Assembly: GCA_018398805.1 (NCBI GenBank)
Contig: JAGFBZ010001548.1
Coordinates: forward strand, 1,538,501 to 1,602,500
Origin: Hirundichthys speculiger
Lineage: Eukaryota > Chordata > Actinopteri > Beloniformes > Exocoetidae
DNA: 64,000 nucleotides
Direction: 5' to 3'
A program made the position numbers and the translations under genes. Below, piece by piece: positions 11,805-24,599 of the stretch; the first letter of the stretch is position 1, and each line of letters starts with the position of its first letter. Below the pieces are notes generated by a model, which was not told where the DNA came from, searched no databases, and worked only from the letters and a program-made list of their open reading frames with translations.

Positions 11805-13435
11805 ATGTTTATGTATTACTGAATAGCTTTCTCTCCAGAAAACCTGACTCACCACTTTCCTCTCATGGGTTTTATTTAACACATCAGTTCAACCATTTCC
11901 AGTTGAAGTGTGATTACAGTGAATCTCTCCAGCTTCAAACTCATATTAAGATGTTTTTTCCCATTTTCATTAGCAAGAGACCTTTCAGTGGAGGAGATGG
12001 TGCAACCTGTGTAGATAATGCAGGAAGTCTTTGACAGCATTTACACTGATTTTCACACTCTGACCTTTGTCATGTGTATCATGTGATGCTGCAATTTAAC
12101 TTAATTTGCAGTGAACAAAACTGTAGATTTTGCAAGAGGCTGCATGTGCCAAAAGCAAGTCTGGAAATCATCCAGTAAAAATATGTTTTGTATTTATAAA
12201 TATAAGTAACAGAACTGATAAAATTTCAATGACCTTTTCCTGTACCACCTGATTAGTTTGATAAGGAAGAGTCAGAATAGTAAGAGACTAACATAACATG
12301 GGAAACAACAATAACCTCAGCTTCATCATGCCATGCTGATGTTAGCCTTTAAAAAAAAAAAAACCCATTTAAATATTTTTCTGAATTTGTTTTAGTGGAA
12401 ACAAACTGCATTGCATTTGTGCAGTAGCCTTGGAGTACTCTATAAAAACTGATACAGCAGCTAACAAGGACTGACCTTTGTCACCCACCCTGTATATATC
12501 TCTGAGCCTGTAAAATGTTTTCCTCTTTGAGTGTTCTGTCAATCAGTTCTACAATTATACAACGTTAAGGTGAGAATGCCATATCCAACCGTTGTGAAAA
12601 GTTTAATAAGCAGACAGATATAAGAGTGCACAAACAGCAGCAAGTTCAGCTCTGTGCAGAGAAACTCTGAGTCACAGATGTGAGGCTGTTCAGAGCAGCA
12701 TGGTGCCACACCCCTCACAGACATTATCACATCCTTCTCAACTATTCACTCTGGACTGTGCAGTGACCGACCAGAGAGCAACAACTCACACAAACACAGT
12801 TGACTCAAAATATACACTAAAATGCTCTGAGAGTTGGGATTGTGGGTTTGTGCAAGAGTATGATCCTCTTTGTATGGCTGTTTGTGTGCTCCAACACTGC
12901 ATGAAGTGTTTCTGCAGATAAAGTTAAATATTTACCCTCAGTGGATTACAGGATGTACATATTGACTCAGTTACATCCACTCATCCACCTTAGCGCATGT
13001 AAATGAAAGACCGCTAACTTACCTAGGTCTATTCCAGTAATTCAGTTGATAAAGATATATTAGGCAAGAGCCTGGTTTATCTTGTAAGGTCTTTATGCCA
13101 GGCTGGAAGTCAAGAGGACAGATCTTTTAGCTTTTAAAATGCTTCAGAAATCGTGTTTATTAAAGTCCTTCACGTGTTAAAAATATATCTTAAAACCCGC
13201 AGGAAAAAAAGACCAGAAAAAATAAATTTTAGAGAGGGTTTGCAATAAGTTTGTTAGAGGCTGAGGACTCATGGCCGCACCCTTTCAGTAGTGGCTGCAG
13301 TTGACATCTACGGTTTAAGTGCGCCACCTAGCGACAAGTAAAAATGATGACTGTAAAAAACTGCTCACAATGTAGCTCAGCCTTGTAAATCCCTGCAGGT
13401 GAATCACCTCAGCACAACACAGCAACCAGTAAGAG

Positions 13436-13466
<31 letters not shown>

Positions 13467-14030
13467 CAGGCCGCTGGTGTTACGCACTTTTCTGTCTAGA
13501 CAGAGGGATATCTGTCATATTGTCTCATTTATTGTGCAATCAATCTGACAGAGTCTGTGACCAAAATAAATTATTTTTTATCAAAAACATATCAGAATAA
13601 TAATAAAGAATCTTGTCTGGGTTTTAGCACACGTGAAGCAGGATGCAAAAGTTTCGGCATCTCTAAGAGACTTATACAGTTAGTTGTTTGTTTTTAGAGT
13701 TATTGTACGGAAAGTCCAAATGGTTCAAGTTTCAAAGGTTTTTGAACAAGCTGACCCGTTATTTGTAGGAAAAGCACCACTAACATTTAAATAACTAATT
13801 TCAACAAATCCAGAGAAGGCTGGGAGAATTTTTGCAGAGTGCTTTTAAGACAGACCTCAGTTTTTATGTAACTAAAGTGGCAGTTAAAGGGAGCGGTGCA
13901 GGTGTGTATGAGCCCAGCAAAACCTCAAGAAAGGACTGTTTGTAGCAGGCTTGGAAAGATTACAGCCACTCTTTGATTTCAAAAGACATTGGAAGAAAAC
14001 AATACTTGGAAGATGGAAAACCTTGTCATC
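11805..14030. other. Intergenic stretch, no gene seen
   Basis: Contains the second copy of a diverged duplicated segment (11850-12135) and a run of A residues of about 27 bases at 13440-13466. No gene-like frame is present. Confidence 0.5.
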
Positions 14031-14039
14031 TCAGATCCC

Positions 14040-14485
14040 CAACCGGCCGCCCTCCCTGAGTCTGGTTCTGCTGGAGGTGGTTTTTTTTTTTAGCTCTGGT
14101 TTATTTCCTCTCCACTATTGCCTCATGCTTGCTCCGGCTGGGGGACTGCAACTAAAGTCAAGATGTGGAGCAATCTGCTGTGTTCCTTGGCTAAGCTATT
14201 TGTTACGAAGTAGAATTACATTTTGAATATTGAACTCAATTTGAAATAAATTGGGTTATAAATTAGAATGAATGGAAGTATGAATTGGATCACAAATTGG
14301 ATTGCAAATTGGAATGGACTGCGATGAATTGGATCATGCATGATTTACAGTGAATTGGACTGAATTAGAATACAGTTTGGACTGAACTGGGTTATATCTT
14401 TGTAAACTTAGAATGCCTTTTGTGTAAAGTGCCTTGAAATGATTTTGTTGTGAATTGGTGCTACACAAACAAACTGAACTTAATT
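14040..14485 (+). repeat. Dispersed teleost repeat with CTGGTTCTGCTGGAGG head and GAATTG-rich tail
   Basis: It begins with a CTGAGTCTGGTTCTGCTGGA-type segment, continues through a TTTATTTCCTCTCCACTATTG-like block and ends with GTAAAGTGCCTTGAAATGAT and an AATTG-rich tail. A related repeat lies at 37661-38010. The middle (14225-14400) is an imprecise array of GAATTGGA-like units. The family name is uncertain. Confidence 0.6.
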
Positions 14486-14489
14486 CAAC

Positions 14490-16810
14490 TGAAATGCATT
14501 TTGGATTAAAAGAAAAAAAAAGGAAAGTCTTGTGAACTAATGGCAGTGAGGAGCAAACAAAAGAACACGTGAAGCAGAAAGAACATTTCCAGGGGAGGGG
14601 AAAGAATGATTCCAGTTACGTAACAGCACACTGACACAACAGCAAAATGATCTTAACACACTTGGAAATCCACAGCTGACTTCCTCATGAGGCACAAGCT
14701 GCAGATGTTCCTGTCTTCACAGTCTCATTGTAAAGCTCAATGTTTTAAAAATCAGTCTTTTATTTTTGACCAAGAGATTTACCAGAGCAGAGTCCTCAAA
14801 CATTTTCTTGCAGGCTGCAGGACATTTAGTACAGCTAAGTGGTCTACTTCAAGTCAGGCAATCCTGTTCTTCCTGATCCCGTGACTTTCAAATGCATATT
14901 GATGCTTTTAAATGCATGCAGCTGCGCATGCATGGATTCTGCTGCTAACAGATGACGACAGCAAACATATGCAACGTTTTAATGGTTAAATGCAAGAGGC
15001 AATTTATGGAGAGAACCATTTTTGTTCTTGTTCTTGCTAGTAGATTATTTGTGTCTATCTTGGTCTGTGTGCCTACAGATGGCTTTAAGCTGTAATAAAT
15101 AGAGGGTGTTGGGAACTAATGGAAGGGAGTGAGTCAATACCTCAGCTGGGATTGGTCAAAGTTTTCTTTCCTCCCTCCTCTGAACTCTGGATGATTGTTT
15201 TTTTTTTAACCTAAAATCATTAAGATCACCTATTATGCTGTTGTGTTTTTTAAAAACATCAACCAGAAGTTAATTATATGTGATCAGCTTGAAGCTGTTC
15301 ATTATATAAGCATATAGAATCAAAGAAAGTTTTATCTTTCTTTGATTTGGTACAATAAATTACCACTATAATCCAAGATTTATCTACAACTTCGGATTTG
15401 TGAAAACTCATTCTTCCTTCAGCTGCAGTTACCATGCAGTGGATGCCTTTTTTAATTTCTCTCCAGGGATCAATTAAGCATTTTTGAATTTGAATTGATT
15501 GTGCAAGGTGTGTCAGTACACCCATATGCACATGTGCTGTCAACACCTATCAGAAAGAGAATCTATGGAAATGCCTGGGGGTATGGGTGTGTGATCATGG
15601 GCATTAGGCATCAAACATTCTTACTTTAGTAAAGCTTAAAAGAAGGAAACTTTTTTTTTTTTTAATGAGATGAGAAGATATTAAAAAGGATTAAGTAAAA
15701 TTAAGAAAGCTGCGCAAACAAACCCATCAGGCGATCAGGTTACTGCAACATTGGAGGGCTGCAAGGTTTTGAAGAGAAGAGGATATGGATGACAAAATAT
15801 AAATCACATAAAAGGAATTAAACACACGTTGATCCTTAACTAAACATATAAGACCACTGCTACAAATCTTTTTCACAGCAGACATTTGACATGTAACAGC
15901 TGAACAACCACAGGTGTGTCTAATAACATCAGTCCGCTCCACTTAAATTAAATAGAGTTATTGCTAATTTGATTAGTTACACCTCTTTCAGCCAGGGTGG
16001 ATCTAACTGCTTGATGTGGAAAATGAAAAGCTAAAAGGTGTCCTTCTGTCCTACATTTTAAACTACAGCACAGTTTGAAATCTGAACCATTGCTCAAGTC
16101 CCTCACACAGGCAGACATCATGATAAATCATTTTGTTACTGGAAAGAAATTTGTGTCCTAAATGTTTTTCTCCGAATGTAGAGGGAGGGTAGCTGAGGAA
16201 CAGGCAGACAGGCATTCCTCAGATGTTTTTAGAGCAATCAGTTATGACTCAGACAGGCCTCACCCTCCTTATCAGTATAAGTAGTAAATGAAGAAGTTGT
16301 GAAATGACAGGCGAGGAAGACAGTCTGTCATCTCAACTATGCTGTTCAGAGATTTACCTGGGAAAAAGACACAAGGCAATGCCCCCGATGAGTGACTATA
16401 AACCAATAAAAGTGTACAAGTTAGAGCTTTCATAGAGAGACAAGGGTACTCTTTTACCAGGGAAGCATGTTTATGATTAGTTAACTATAAGATGAGGAGG
16501 ATTTTAACAACGTTCTGAATCATGTCAAGAAAAACTACAATGTCTTTTTTAAATTTTTGCATCAATTAACATCCTAGAATAATCAGATAATAAGGTATGA
16601 GGCTACATTAAAAAAAAATGTCTTTTCTGCATATACAATATGATGCAGCAAGCCCTGACTGCTCTGACAGGTGTGTTCAAATGTTAGGCTGAACATAACT
16701 AAATGCAAACACCTTCAAGCTAACATGCTCACAGCAACAACAATCACATGTTGATATTTAGCAGTTATCATTTATCAAGATTGTTGTTCTTCACAAGGAA
16801 TTCATTGCCT
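14490..16810. other. Intergenic stretch, no gene seen
   Basis: AT-rich spacer. A perfect 11-bp inverted repeat (15319-15329 and 15336-15346) forms a small hairpin. A T run lies near 15650. No coding signal. Confidence 0.5.
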
Positions 16811-16812
16811 TA

Positions 16813-17195
16813 TGATGGGCAGCACAGCAGCTCAGTGATTAACACTGACACTTCACAGCAGCAAGGTTCAGTTTTATCTTGGTTCATCTGGGTCTTTCTG
16901 TGTTGCTGTGTGTCTGCATGGGTTTTCCTCAGGTACTCTTCCGGTCTCCTCCCACCCCGAAAACAAGTTCCTTAGGTTCATTGGTGATACTAAATCCCAC
17001 CTAGGTTTCATATACATTAACCATAATGTAATTTGATTTAATGGAATAATAGTAGTATTTATGTGGATAATTTGATCTAATAAATCCATCCATCCATCCA
17101 TCCACCCATTATTCATACCTGTTGAGTCCAATACAGGGTCACGGGGATCTGCTGGAGCCTATCCCAGCTCTCTTCAGGTGAATGGCACCCTGGAC
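16813..17195. repeat. SINE-like dispersed repeat in two opposed pieces
   Basis: 16813-17010 matches the head of the repeat at 34741-35092: GGGCAGCACAGCAGCTCAG, then a TTTTCCTCAGGTACTC block and a CTCCCACC block. 17085-17195 matches the other end of that family in the opposite orientation (CATCCATCCATCCATCC, then AGGGTCACGGGGATCTGCTG and CACCCTGGACAG). The two pieces are separated by about 75 bp of AT-rich sequence. Confidence 0.65.
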
Positions 17196-17237
17196 AGATC
17201 TAATAAATAAATCCATCTAATAAATTAATTAGAAAGG

Positions 17238-17435
17238 CGCTATATGGGTGGTGCAGTGGTTAGGGCCGGCGGCCCATATACAGAGGCTACAGTCCTCAAT
17301 GAAGCGGTCACGCGTTCGACTTTGCTGCCCTGTGTGACCCTTCGCTGCATGTCCTCCCCGTTCTCTCCCTACCCCACTTCCTGTCTATCTTCACTGTCAA
17401 TAAAGGCCACTAGTGCCAAAAAAAATCTTGAAACA
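17238..17435 (+). mobile_element. tRNA-headed SINE, copy 1
   Basis: The head carries a box-A-like GTGGTTAGGGC and a box-B-like CGCGTTCGACTTTG, then CTGTGTGACCCTTCGCTGCA, and ends with CTTCACTGTCAATAAAGGCC and an A run. A second copy of the same family lies at 41766-41935. The internal Pol III-type boxes show a tRNA-derived SINE, not a working tRNA gene. Confidence 0.78.
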
Positions 17436-17439
17436 AAAG

Positions 17440-18050
17440 AAAGGCGCTATATAAGGTTGTTGGTCATGTAAGTTACTTCAATAAGCACTGAGCATAAACT
17501 GTAACATTGGTTGGTGGAAATGTTGATACTGTTGAACCAAAAAAGCTTAAGTAGCATTACTATTCATTCCTCAACAAATCATTATTGGTTAAATCATAAA
17601 CATGATCTTCAACATACTTTCTGGAAGCTCATGGAACAAAAATAACTGCAACTCCCTTGCCCTCAACCTTTAGGCCCGAGTTTCACAGAGGTGAAATTGT
17701 CACTGGTAGGTGCCATTTCTGTCACTGCCATGAGTAATTAGGGTCTGTGAATATTGAAAAAGGTCATATACAACAGTTTTGTTAGAAACACATTATTTTA
17801 ACCATGTTTATGTGCTTGTGTCTTTAAACATGTCTCTGAAACAACTGCATGGAAAAGAATGCAATGATTACCATCAACCGACTAACAGGAAAATGTGGAT
17901 TCACAAGTTCAGCCTGCAAAGAGGTGAATAAACCCCTACCCATCAGTCACCACACCCAGAGTGATGAAAAGACTGCATGGAGTAGGGGGTAAACTGCATT
18001 CTTCCCTTTCAACTAACGTTCTTAGCCCTTCCCACTTTGCTATGTGTGAC
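17440..18050. other. Upstream flank of second keratin gene
   Basis: About 600 bp without a gene, leading into the promoter of the plus-strand keratin. No repeat is recognised. Confidence 0.45.
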
Positions 18051-18053
18051 GGG

Positions 18054-18060
18054 TATATAA
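18054..18060 (+). promoter_or_regulatory. TATA box of second keratin gene
   Basis: TATATAA, 79 bases upstream of the start codon, giving a predicted transcription start near 18085 and a 5' UTR of about 50 bases. Confidence 0.75.
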
Positions 18061-18138
18061 CCAAGGAGACCAAAGTGATGCTTCCAACTGCAGATTAACT
18101 CCAGTAATCCTACCTGGTTCAGATCCAGACTCTCCAAC

Positions 18139-21100
18139 ATGTCTCTCAGCACCAGATCCTACAGCCAGAAGACGATGAGCGTCTACGGCGGAGCAGGAGG
18201 ACGCGGCACCCGCATTTCCTCATCCCAGTTGAGCTACGCACCCTCAGCAGGAGGTTTCAACCTCTCTGATGGGCTCGACCTCCATGTTGGGGCCAATGAG
18301 AAGGCCACCATGCAGAACCTGAACGACCGTCTGGCCTCCTACCTGGAGAAGGTGCGCAACCTGGAGAAGGAGAATGAACGCCTGGAAAAGCAGATCAGAG
18401 ACTGGTACCAGAGTAGAACTGTGGTCTCCTATGACCACACCAGCTACTTTGCCACCATCGAGGACCTGCAGGATAAGGTGAGACTGCCTCATCTGTATCT
18501 CATTGTTATGGGTTATCTTCTCTTTCTCACCTGTCTGATGTTAACATTCACTGTGCGTGTTTGAGGAAGAGTAGGCATCTGTTGACATGTATTACATGTG
18601 ACGGTACCACATTTCAAGAATCAGTACACACATCATTACCAAGATCTGGAAGAAGGCCATTAAGGAAGTACCATTGGAATTTGTATAACCTTTCATACCT
18701 TTCATACCAGAGTCATTCATCACATCCTGCTGACAGTGTTCAGTACCACAGTAATAATTACATAATTATACACTGCAAGCTCACAGTGCAACTCTAGTCA
18801 TCATCATTAAAGCCTACAGATATGGTAAACTTACAATAAAGTTGTGCATACAAGTTGTGCTATTATTTGTTGCTGTTTGCAAGCAAAATTTTAGATCATT
18901 ATTATTTATATTAAGTATTGGAATCTGTAACAACATTTCACATTTTATGAAGTTTGAGTTCAACAAGACTCTCCTTGATTTTCTTTGCTTTTTTTTTTCC
19001 CCCTCTAAGATCCGAGTTGCCACAAGGCTCAATGCTAAGACAGTCCTGGACATTGACAACGCAAGGCTGGCTGCTGAAGATTTCAAAGTGAAGTGAGTGT
19101 GCTCTTTTCACTTCGATGTCCCTGACACTTGAGTGATACTTCTCACCTGCATCAGACCGTAAATCTCATACCTAACTGACAATTTCTGCTTGCAACGAAG
19201 CACTGAAACTTCTCTAACTTGTTCATCTGTCCTCCCGTGTGAAATCCTTTCAGGTATGAGAATGAGCTGTCCATGAGGATGGCTGTGGAGGCCGACATTG
19301 CTGGATTGAGGAAGGTGTTGGATGACATTAACCTGAGCAGAATGGATCTGGAGAGTCAGTGTGAATCCCTGAAGGACGAACTCATCATGCTGAAGAAGAA
19401 CCACGAAGAGGTGAGAGTGCAGAGAATATATTTAAAAAACAGTTGGGGACACATGTGAGCCACTTGAAGGTTTACTGATGAGGGCATACATGTGTCAAGA
19501 TGTATTATGTTCCTGCATCACAGGCCAACACCTACAAATACGAACCTTGAAAGTATATACATTTATGATTGATTAAAGAGTTCACTATCATCCATCTTTT
19601 CAGCAGCAGCTATTTACAGCATGATTAAGTTGTCATGATTTGAATTTGTCATCTATTGTTGCCTGAGCAGTTAGCCTCCACACAAGCGACCTCTGCCTCA
19701 CCCCCGATCAAACTGAGGAAATACTGTGTTAGGGTTAATGTTTTTATCCACATCTTTGCTGCCTTCTGCTTCTTCCAGCGCTGACCCTCTTCTCTCTGCA
19801 CACTTCCACCTATTCTTCTCTCCCTCCATTAGCTCATTGCTTCTATTTGTGCAACACCCCCACAATTACATCACTCACTCAGATCAAAGAATCAAAAAAA
19901 CACATGTCATACAACACTCCAACATTCCCCTTCATTTATAATGACATAAACAGCTGACTAATTGCTCCGATGGATTGACATGTTACTCCTACTCCCTGAA
20001 GGAAATGGTTCTGCTGAGGAGTCAGATGGGTGGCCAGGTTAATGTCGCCGTGGATGCTTCTCCCTCCACAGACCTGAACCAAGTCATGACAGAGATCAGG
20101 GAACACTATGAGAGTGCGATCGCCAAGAACCGTAAGGACCTTGATTCATGGTATCAGAAAAAGGTGAGAAGTGAATTTCCAGCTCTTGTTATTCAAATGA
20201 CTTTTAAAGAGTTAACTGGAGTAGTAATCTATGTGTTTCCACTCAGATTGCAGAAGTGGAGCAGGAGGTGGTCACACATTCAGAGAGTCTGGTAACATAC
20301 CGCTCAGAGACCAAAGAGCTGAAGAGCACCCTCCAGAGGCTTGAAATTGAACTGCAGTCCCATTTGAGCATGGTATGCATTGTTAAGATATGCATATCTA
20401 CTGCAACAAAAGCTGTGATGTGATACTGTATTTTGAGGACTGCATGTAGTAATAGTACCGCAGACATTTGAGACGAACTGTCAGTTTGAGGAAATTACTA
20501 TATATAAAGAGAAAATTTATCATGCTAAGCAAGGCTAGAGGTTTTCATTGGGGTGTGTTTCATTGTGAAGTGCAGCAAAAACATCTTCAGATTATGACAC
20601 GTGAAAAGCTCACCTTTTACTAAAAGGTAAAAAGGATTTAACAAAATAGGTTCACCAAATTTTATTTATTTATAATTGAATAATTTAGGCATCTTGTTGA
20701 ACTACCTTGGTGAACTGTCTGTCTTCTTCAGAACATGTTGGTTCTCACACCTGTAATAACTGCTCAAAAATAGAGGACAGAAACACCCTTACATGAGATT
20801 TAGCTTTTTTCATTAAAATTAGGCTAAAGTTTATTTGAATAAAAATCTAGCTACCAACATGTGATTATAATCTAACTTGAAAGCAAATGAGGAGATTTCT
20901 TACACCCTAGTTACATGCTCATCCAAATAGGCTTTTAAACTGATCTTTTGAGGCACATGCATTAACCTCTAAAAGTTAATCACTTAACTTTTTCTGCTGC
21001 CACAACAGAAAGCATCTCTGGAGGGAACCCTGGCAGAGACTCAGGCACGCTACGCTGCACAGCTAGCAAGCCTCCAGAGCATGGTCACAAGCTTGGAGGC

Positions 21101-21568
21101 TCAGCTGTCCCAGATCCACACCAACATCACCAACACCAAGCAGGAGTACGACATTCTGCTGGACCTGAAGACACGTCTGGAGCTGGAGATTGCAGAATAC
21201 AGGAGGTTGCTGGACGGGGAGGAGGACAGGTGAGACCTGGTGACGAGAGAAACACTAATAGTTGAGGTGATGGGAAAATAATTAGCAAAATGAAGAAGGA
21301 TAAAAGTAGTGAAAACTAATTATTTCAATTTTCTTTTCCCCTTTATTACCAGCTCAAAACAAGGTAAGCAATGTTTCAGTCTTATTTTATCATTAGTATA
21401 GTATTTAAACTTTGAGAAATGTCATGAAATATATATATGCTAATGAATGTTATTGTTGCCTTTGCCTCAGTGGTCACAAAGGTCATCACAGTGGTGGAGA
21501 CGGTCGTGGATGGAAAAGTGGTTCAGAGCAGCAAGACTGTTGATGTGGATGTGGATGAGATTGAGTGA
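18139..21568 (+). CDS. Type I (acidic) keratin, 398 aa, 8 coding exons
   Basis: Epithelial intermediate-filament subunit, expected to pair with a type II keratin. Coding exons: 18139-18477, 19010-19092, 19254-19410, 20002-20163, 20247-20372, 21009-21229, 21353-21363, 21471-21568. Exons 2-6 have the exact type I keratin lengths (83, 157, 162, 126, 221 bp), and exon 7 is an 11-bp microexon. The head is short (residues 1-52) with [16 protein letters not shown]. The coil starts [19 protein letters not shown] and ends [19 protein letters not shown]. The tail of about 36 residues contains VVDGKVV and ends in an acidic DVDVDEIE. It is the only keratin here on the plus strand and the shortest. The exact orthologue is not assigned. 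Confidence 0.93.
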
Positions 21569-21594
21569 AAAACTGGAAGCATCAGCAAAAACCA

Positions 21595-21600
21595 ATAAAG
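21595..21600 (+). terminator. Poly(A) signal of second keratin gene
   Basis: AATAAA 27 bases after the stop codon, implying a very short 3' UTR. Confidence 0.75.
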
Positions 21601-21604
21601 ATCA

Positions 21605-22200
21605 TGCAGTTGAATTAAAGTTTCTTGGGTGTTTGTAATATTATTATGAACAAATCACAAAGTTATCCTGGATTCTGGTACTATGCTGACCCCAAATCTC
21701 TGCTGACCAGGATACAAGAACTGCTTAAGTCATATCTAGTGACTCTGCACTGGACAGTAGAAGAGAAGAAACTATCAAACAAGAAATAACAATGAAATCA
21801 AGCAGCAGTGGACCATGAAGGTCCTTGTACATCAAATTTGATGACACAGAGATACTAATCAGTCTGATTAAAATATTTTTTCCATTATATCCAATAAATA
21901 GCCGTTGCACCCTGTAGTCTCCTTGATTCAAAATAAAAGAATAACAGAAAAAACTCTGCTTCAACATGTAGGTAAAATAGAAAAAGCAGCAGAAAAATAA
22001 CTATTGTTTTGAAACCAACGTTGAGTGTTCTTAAAAGCTGTTTAAAGCATGAAATGAAGTGGCATTTACAATGTTTTTTTTTTTTAACTAAAAAATATAG
22101 ATATTTCATCTACATTATTAAACAATAATTCATGTTTCAATATCATCTCTTTCAAAACGGGTGATGTTTACAGTTGCGTTCATAAATCCCAATAAGCGTT
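21605..22200. other. Intergenic stretch, nothing identified
   Basis: AT-rich spacer after the second keratin gene. No gene or repeat is recognised. Confidence 0.45.
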
Positions 22201-22203
22201 TTA

Positions 22204-22275
22204 TATATAGATAGATAGATAGATAGATATACTTTATTGATCCCAAACTGGGAAATTGCAGTGTAGCAGCAGCAA
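22204..22275 (-). mobile_element. LINE 3' end with (ATCT)n tail
   Basis: On the minus strand the sequence reads TTTCCCAGTTTGGGATCAAT followed by AAAGTATATCTATCTATC. This is a common fish LINE 3' terminus ending in a tetranucleotide tail. It is severely 5'-truncated. A related 3' end lies at 24600-24690. Confidence 0.65.
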
Positions 22276-22338
22276 TTAACAGTCTAACAGTAGTTCCCCC
22301 TAAGCACCTGGTTCAAGTTGTTCAAAAAGGAGTTATAG

Positions 22339-22478
22339 TAGGGGTCTCAAACTGATCCATGAAAGGGCCGTATGGCTGCAGGTTTTTGTTCCAACCATGC
22401 AGAAACACAGCTGACTGGTTTCATTCAACCAACTAAACTGGTTAAGACCTTTAGTGAAGACAACTAGTTGATTGATCA
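22339..22478 (+). mobile_element. Diverged partial copy of the hAT-type MITE
   Basis: Starts AGGGGTCTCAAACTGATCCA and shares the CATGCAGAAACACAGCTGA block with the MITE at 7739-7954. The far inverted arm is missing, since the sequence diverges after GATCAGTTTGAC, and no target duplication is visible. Confidence 0.75.
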
Positions 22479-23369
22479 GTTTGACATCTGTGGGTTATAG
22501 AGTTTGGTGGCAGCACCTAGTGGCCATCACTGACATTGCAAACTAAAAATACTTGGACATCATGATCACATCTGTCTCTGAATTTTAGCATACAGCCATC
22601 TGCAGTAAGGACGTCCAACTTTCGTTTAGTGTCTTTTTTTCAGGAAAAAGTGGTCATTAGTCATCAAGCGCTTGATGTAAGTTTTTCTTAATTTTTTAAA
22701 ATTCTTGCAATGTGAAAGTCCAGTAATTCAAGAGAGAACAAAAAAAAAAATTGGAAGATAGGCCAGTATTGATCTAACTTAAGGGAGAGTGAGGTAATGT
22801 GAGACGTTTTTTACACCCCCTCCAAGCAAGCTAAAGTGATGTATCTTTTTTTTTGTTGTATTTTTCACAGACAGCAATAAATATTTCACATTTGCTTCAT
22901 TGCAAGTACAATAAGTACATATAAATTCAGCTCTCTGTTCTTTTACAGTATGAACACCAATCACAAAACAAACACACCAACAATCAAAAAACAAAAGAAA
23001 ACAAACAAAAACCAAAACAAAGTGCCTACAAACATAAATAACAGTTGACATTGACCTCTGTTCATACAAAATAGTTACCTATGTACAGCTAAATAGACAT
23101 GTTTTCTATATAGTTCAAAAAAGGCCCCCAAATCTGGTTGAATAATTCTTCTTTCCCTATAACACTGAAAGTAACTTGTTCATATAAAGCAATTTTCGTC
23201 ACTAGTTCAGTCCATTCCTTAGTGATATCCTGATAAGGTTGCCAGACGTACCCATAACTGGTATCTTTTAGTTATTCTGATTTTGTTTTTTGGCAGCAAA
23301 CCAAAAATACATAAATCTGGTGACACAGAGCGATCACACTGAAGAAGAGAACTTAAAAGTTTCACAATG

Positions 23370-24250
23370 TAACCCCAATTCCATTCATCTGAACTGGTTC
23401 AGGCTGGTTGGAGGTGCTGTGGCTTGTAATCCCAATTTCATTCATTTGAATTCATTCAGGCTGTTTTGAGGTGAGCAAGTGGCCAGATTTCTCTGTCCGA
23501 GGCTGCTGAGGGGAGGTGTCGAGGCGCGGTCCTTCCAAGGACAGGGTGGGTGCTCCTGGAGCTCTGGCTTCCGGCCCCTCCTCCTGGCTAGCAGTGGGCT
23601 AGGGTAAAATCCAAAAGGCTCCAGATGTATCCTTCAAGACTTGGGAAATTTTGATTAATTCATTGTGGCGTCCTCTTTCTCTGTTCTTGAAGAATTAATC
23701 CTCAGGATAATTCCTTGGTGGTGGTTAGCGCTCGGTTTCAGCCGGTCCTCGTATCTTAAGACGCCCCATGGAAGAACGCGATTTCTCCCAAAACCTCCGG
23801 TTTTATGTCCCCTGGCCAGTCGCACCCTACTCGCTCCATTCCCCAAAGTCCTTGTTTGGCACTGTTCAGAACCCACAAGTCCTGATTGGTTGCGGTACAT
23901 GAGGGGCATGCAATAACACATTTATATAGCATTCATGATTGGTTTTACCCACAGTAGGGCATACATAATCAAGAAAAAAATCACATAACTTCTGATTGGC
24001 TTATACTCAACAGAGGTGTACATAATCAAAACACACAGCCCTCCTGATTGGTTCATGCTCAGCAGAGGCGTAAGTCTATGTGCCCATTGGTGGCTGGACC
24101 AAGCCCCATGAAGCCACCTCTAGGCTAGGCTGCTTCCAGACATCGCCAAAACAATTCGCTCCTGGCTCTCTCTCGCTGTCATGTGCTAACAGCAGCTACT
24201 CTTGTGTGTATGTAGGAGAGAATTCATTATTATAATAACAACACCTCACA
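23370..24250 (-). repeat. LTR-like block with repeated CCAAT boxes
   Basis: The region is GC-richer than its surroundings. Read on the minus strand, it has at least five CCAAT motifs (plus-strand ATTGG near 23886, 23940, 23996, 24048 and 24089) spaced about 45-60 bp, three of them in CCAATCAG context. A TATA-like TATATAA lies near 23922-23928 on the minus strand. A roughly 60-bp tandem pair also lies at 23372-23490. This arrangement resembles the promoter part of a retroelement LTR. No paired LTR, target duplication or coding region was found, so a solo LTR is only a suggestion. Confidence 0.4.
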
Positions 24251-24599
24251 TGATATGCCTTTTCTACAGCCGGGGTTGTCAAGGTCTGTAGCTGGCATTT
24301 GATAAGCTTGAGGCACATAGAATTGTTTTGAATAACCAGTCTAACTTTTTTCTCAAAAGAAATGTTACCTAATTAACAACCTAAATTTATGCTTTCCCAA
24401 ATCTATTCCCCCTTATTCTAGGTTCGTCATTAGAGAAATCAATACTTTCACCGGGTGTCATTTCTCATATACACCCAATCCTCTCTTCTTGTCCTCTGCA
24501 CCTGACTACAGCCGCTTGTTTTGAAACACAGGCCACTGTTAACATACCACGGCTCCCACACACAACTCTGCTGTTTCAGTTCAGCATGAACCAACAGTA

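Noticed and set aside
17238..17435. tRNA gene
   Set aside because: Box A and B-like motifs are present, but the body and the AATAAAGGC-type tail with A run fit a SINE; the same sequence recurs at 41766-41935.
18244..18492. Minus-strand frame over the second keratin first exon
   Set aside because: Antisense shadow of a well-supported keratin exon.
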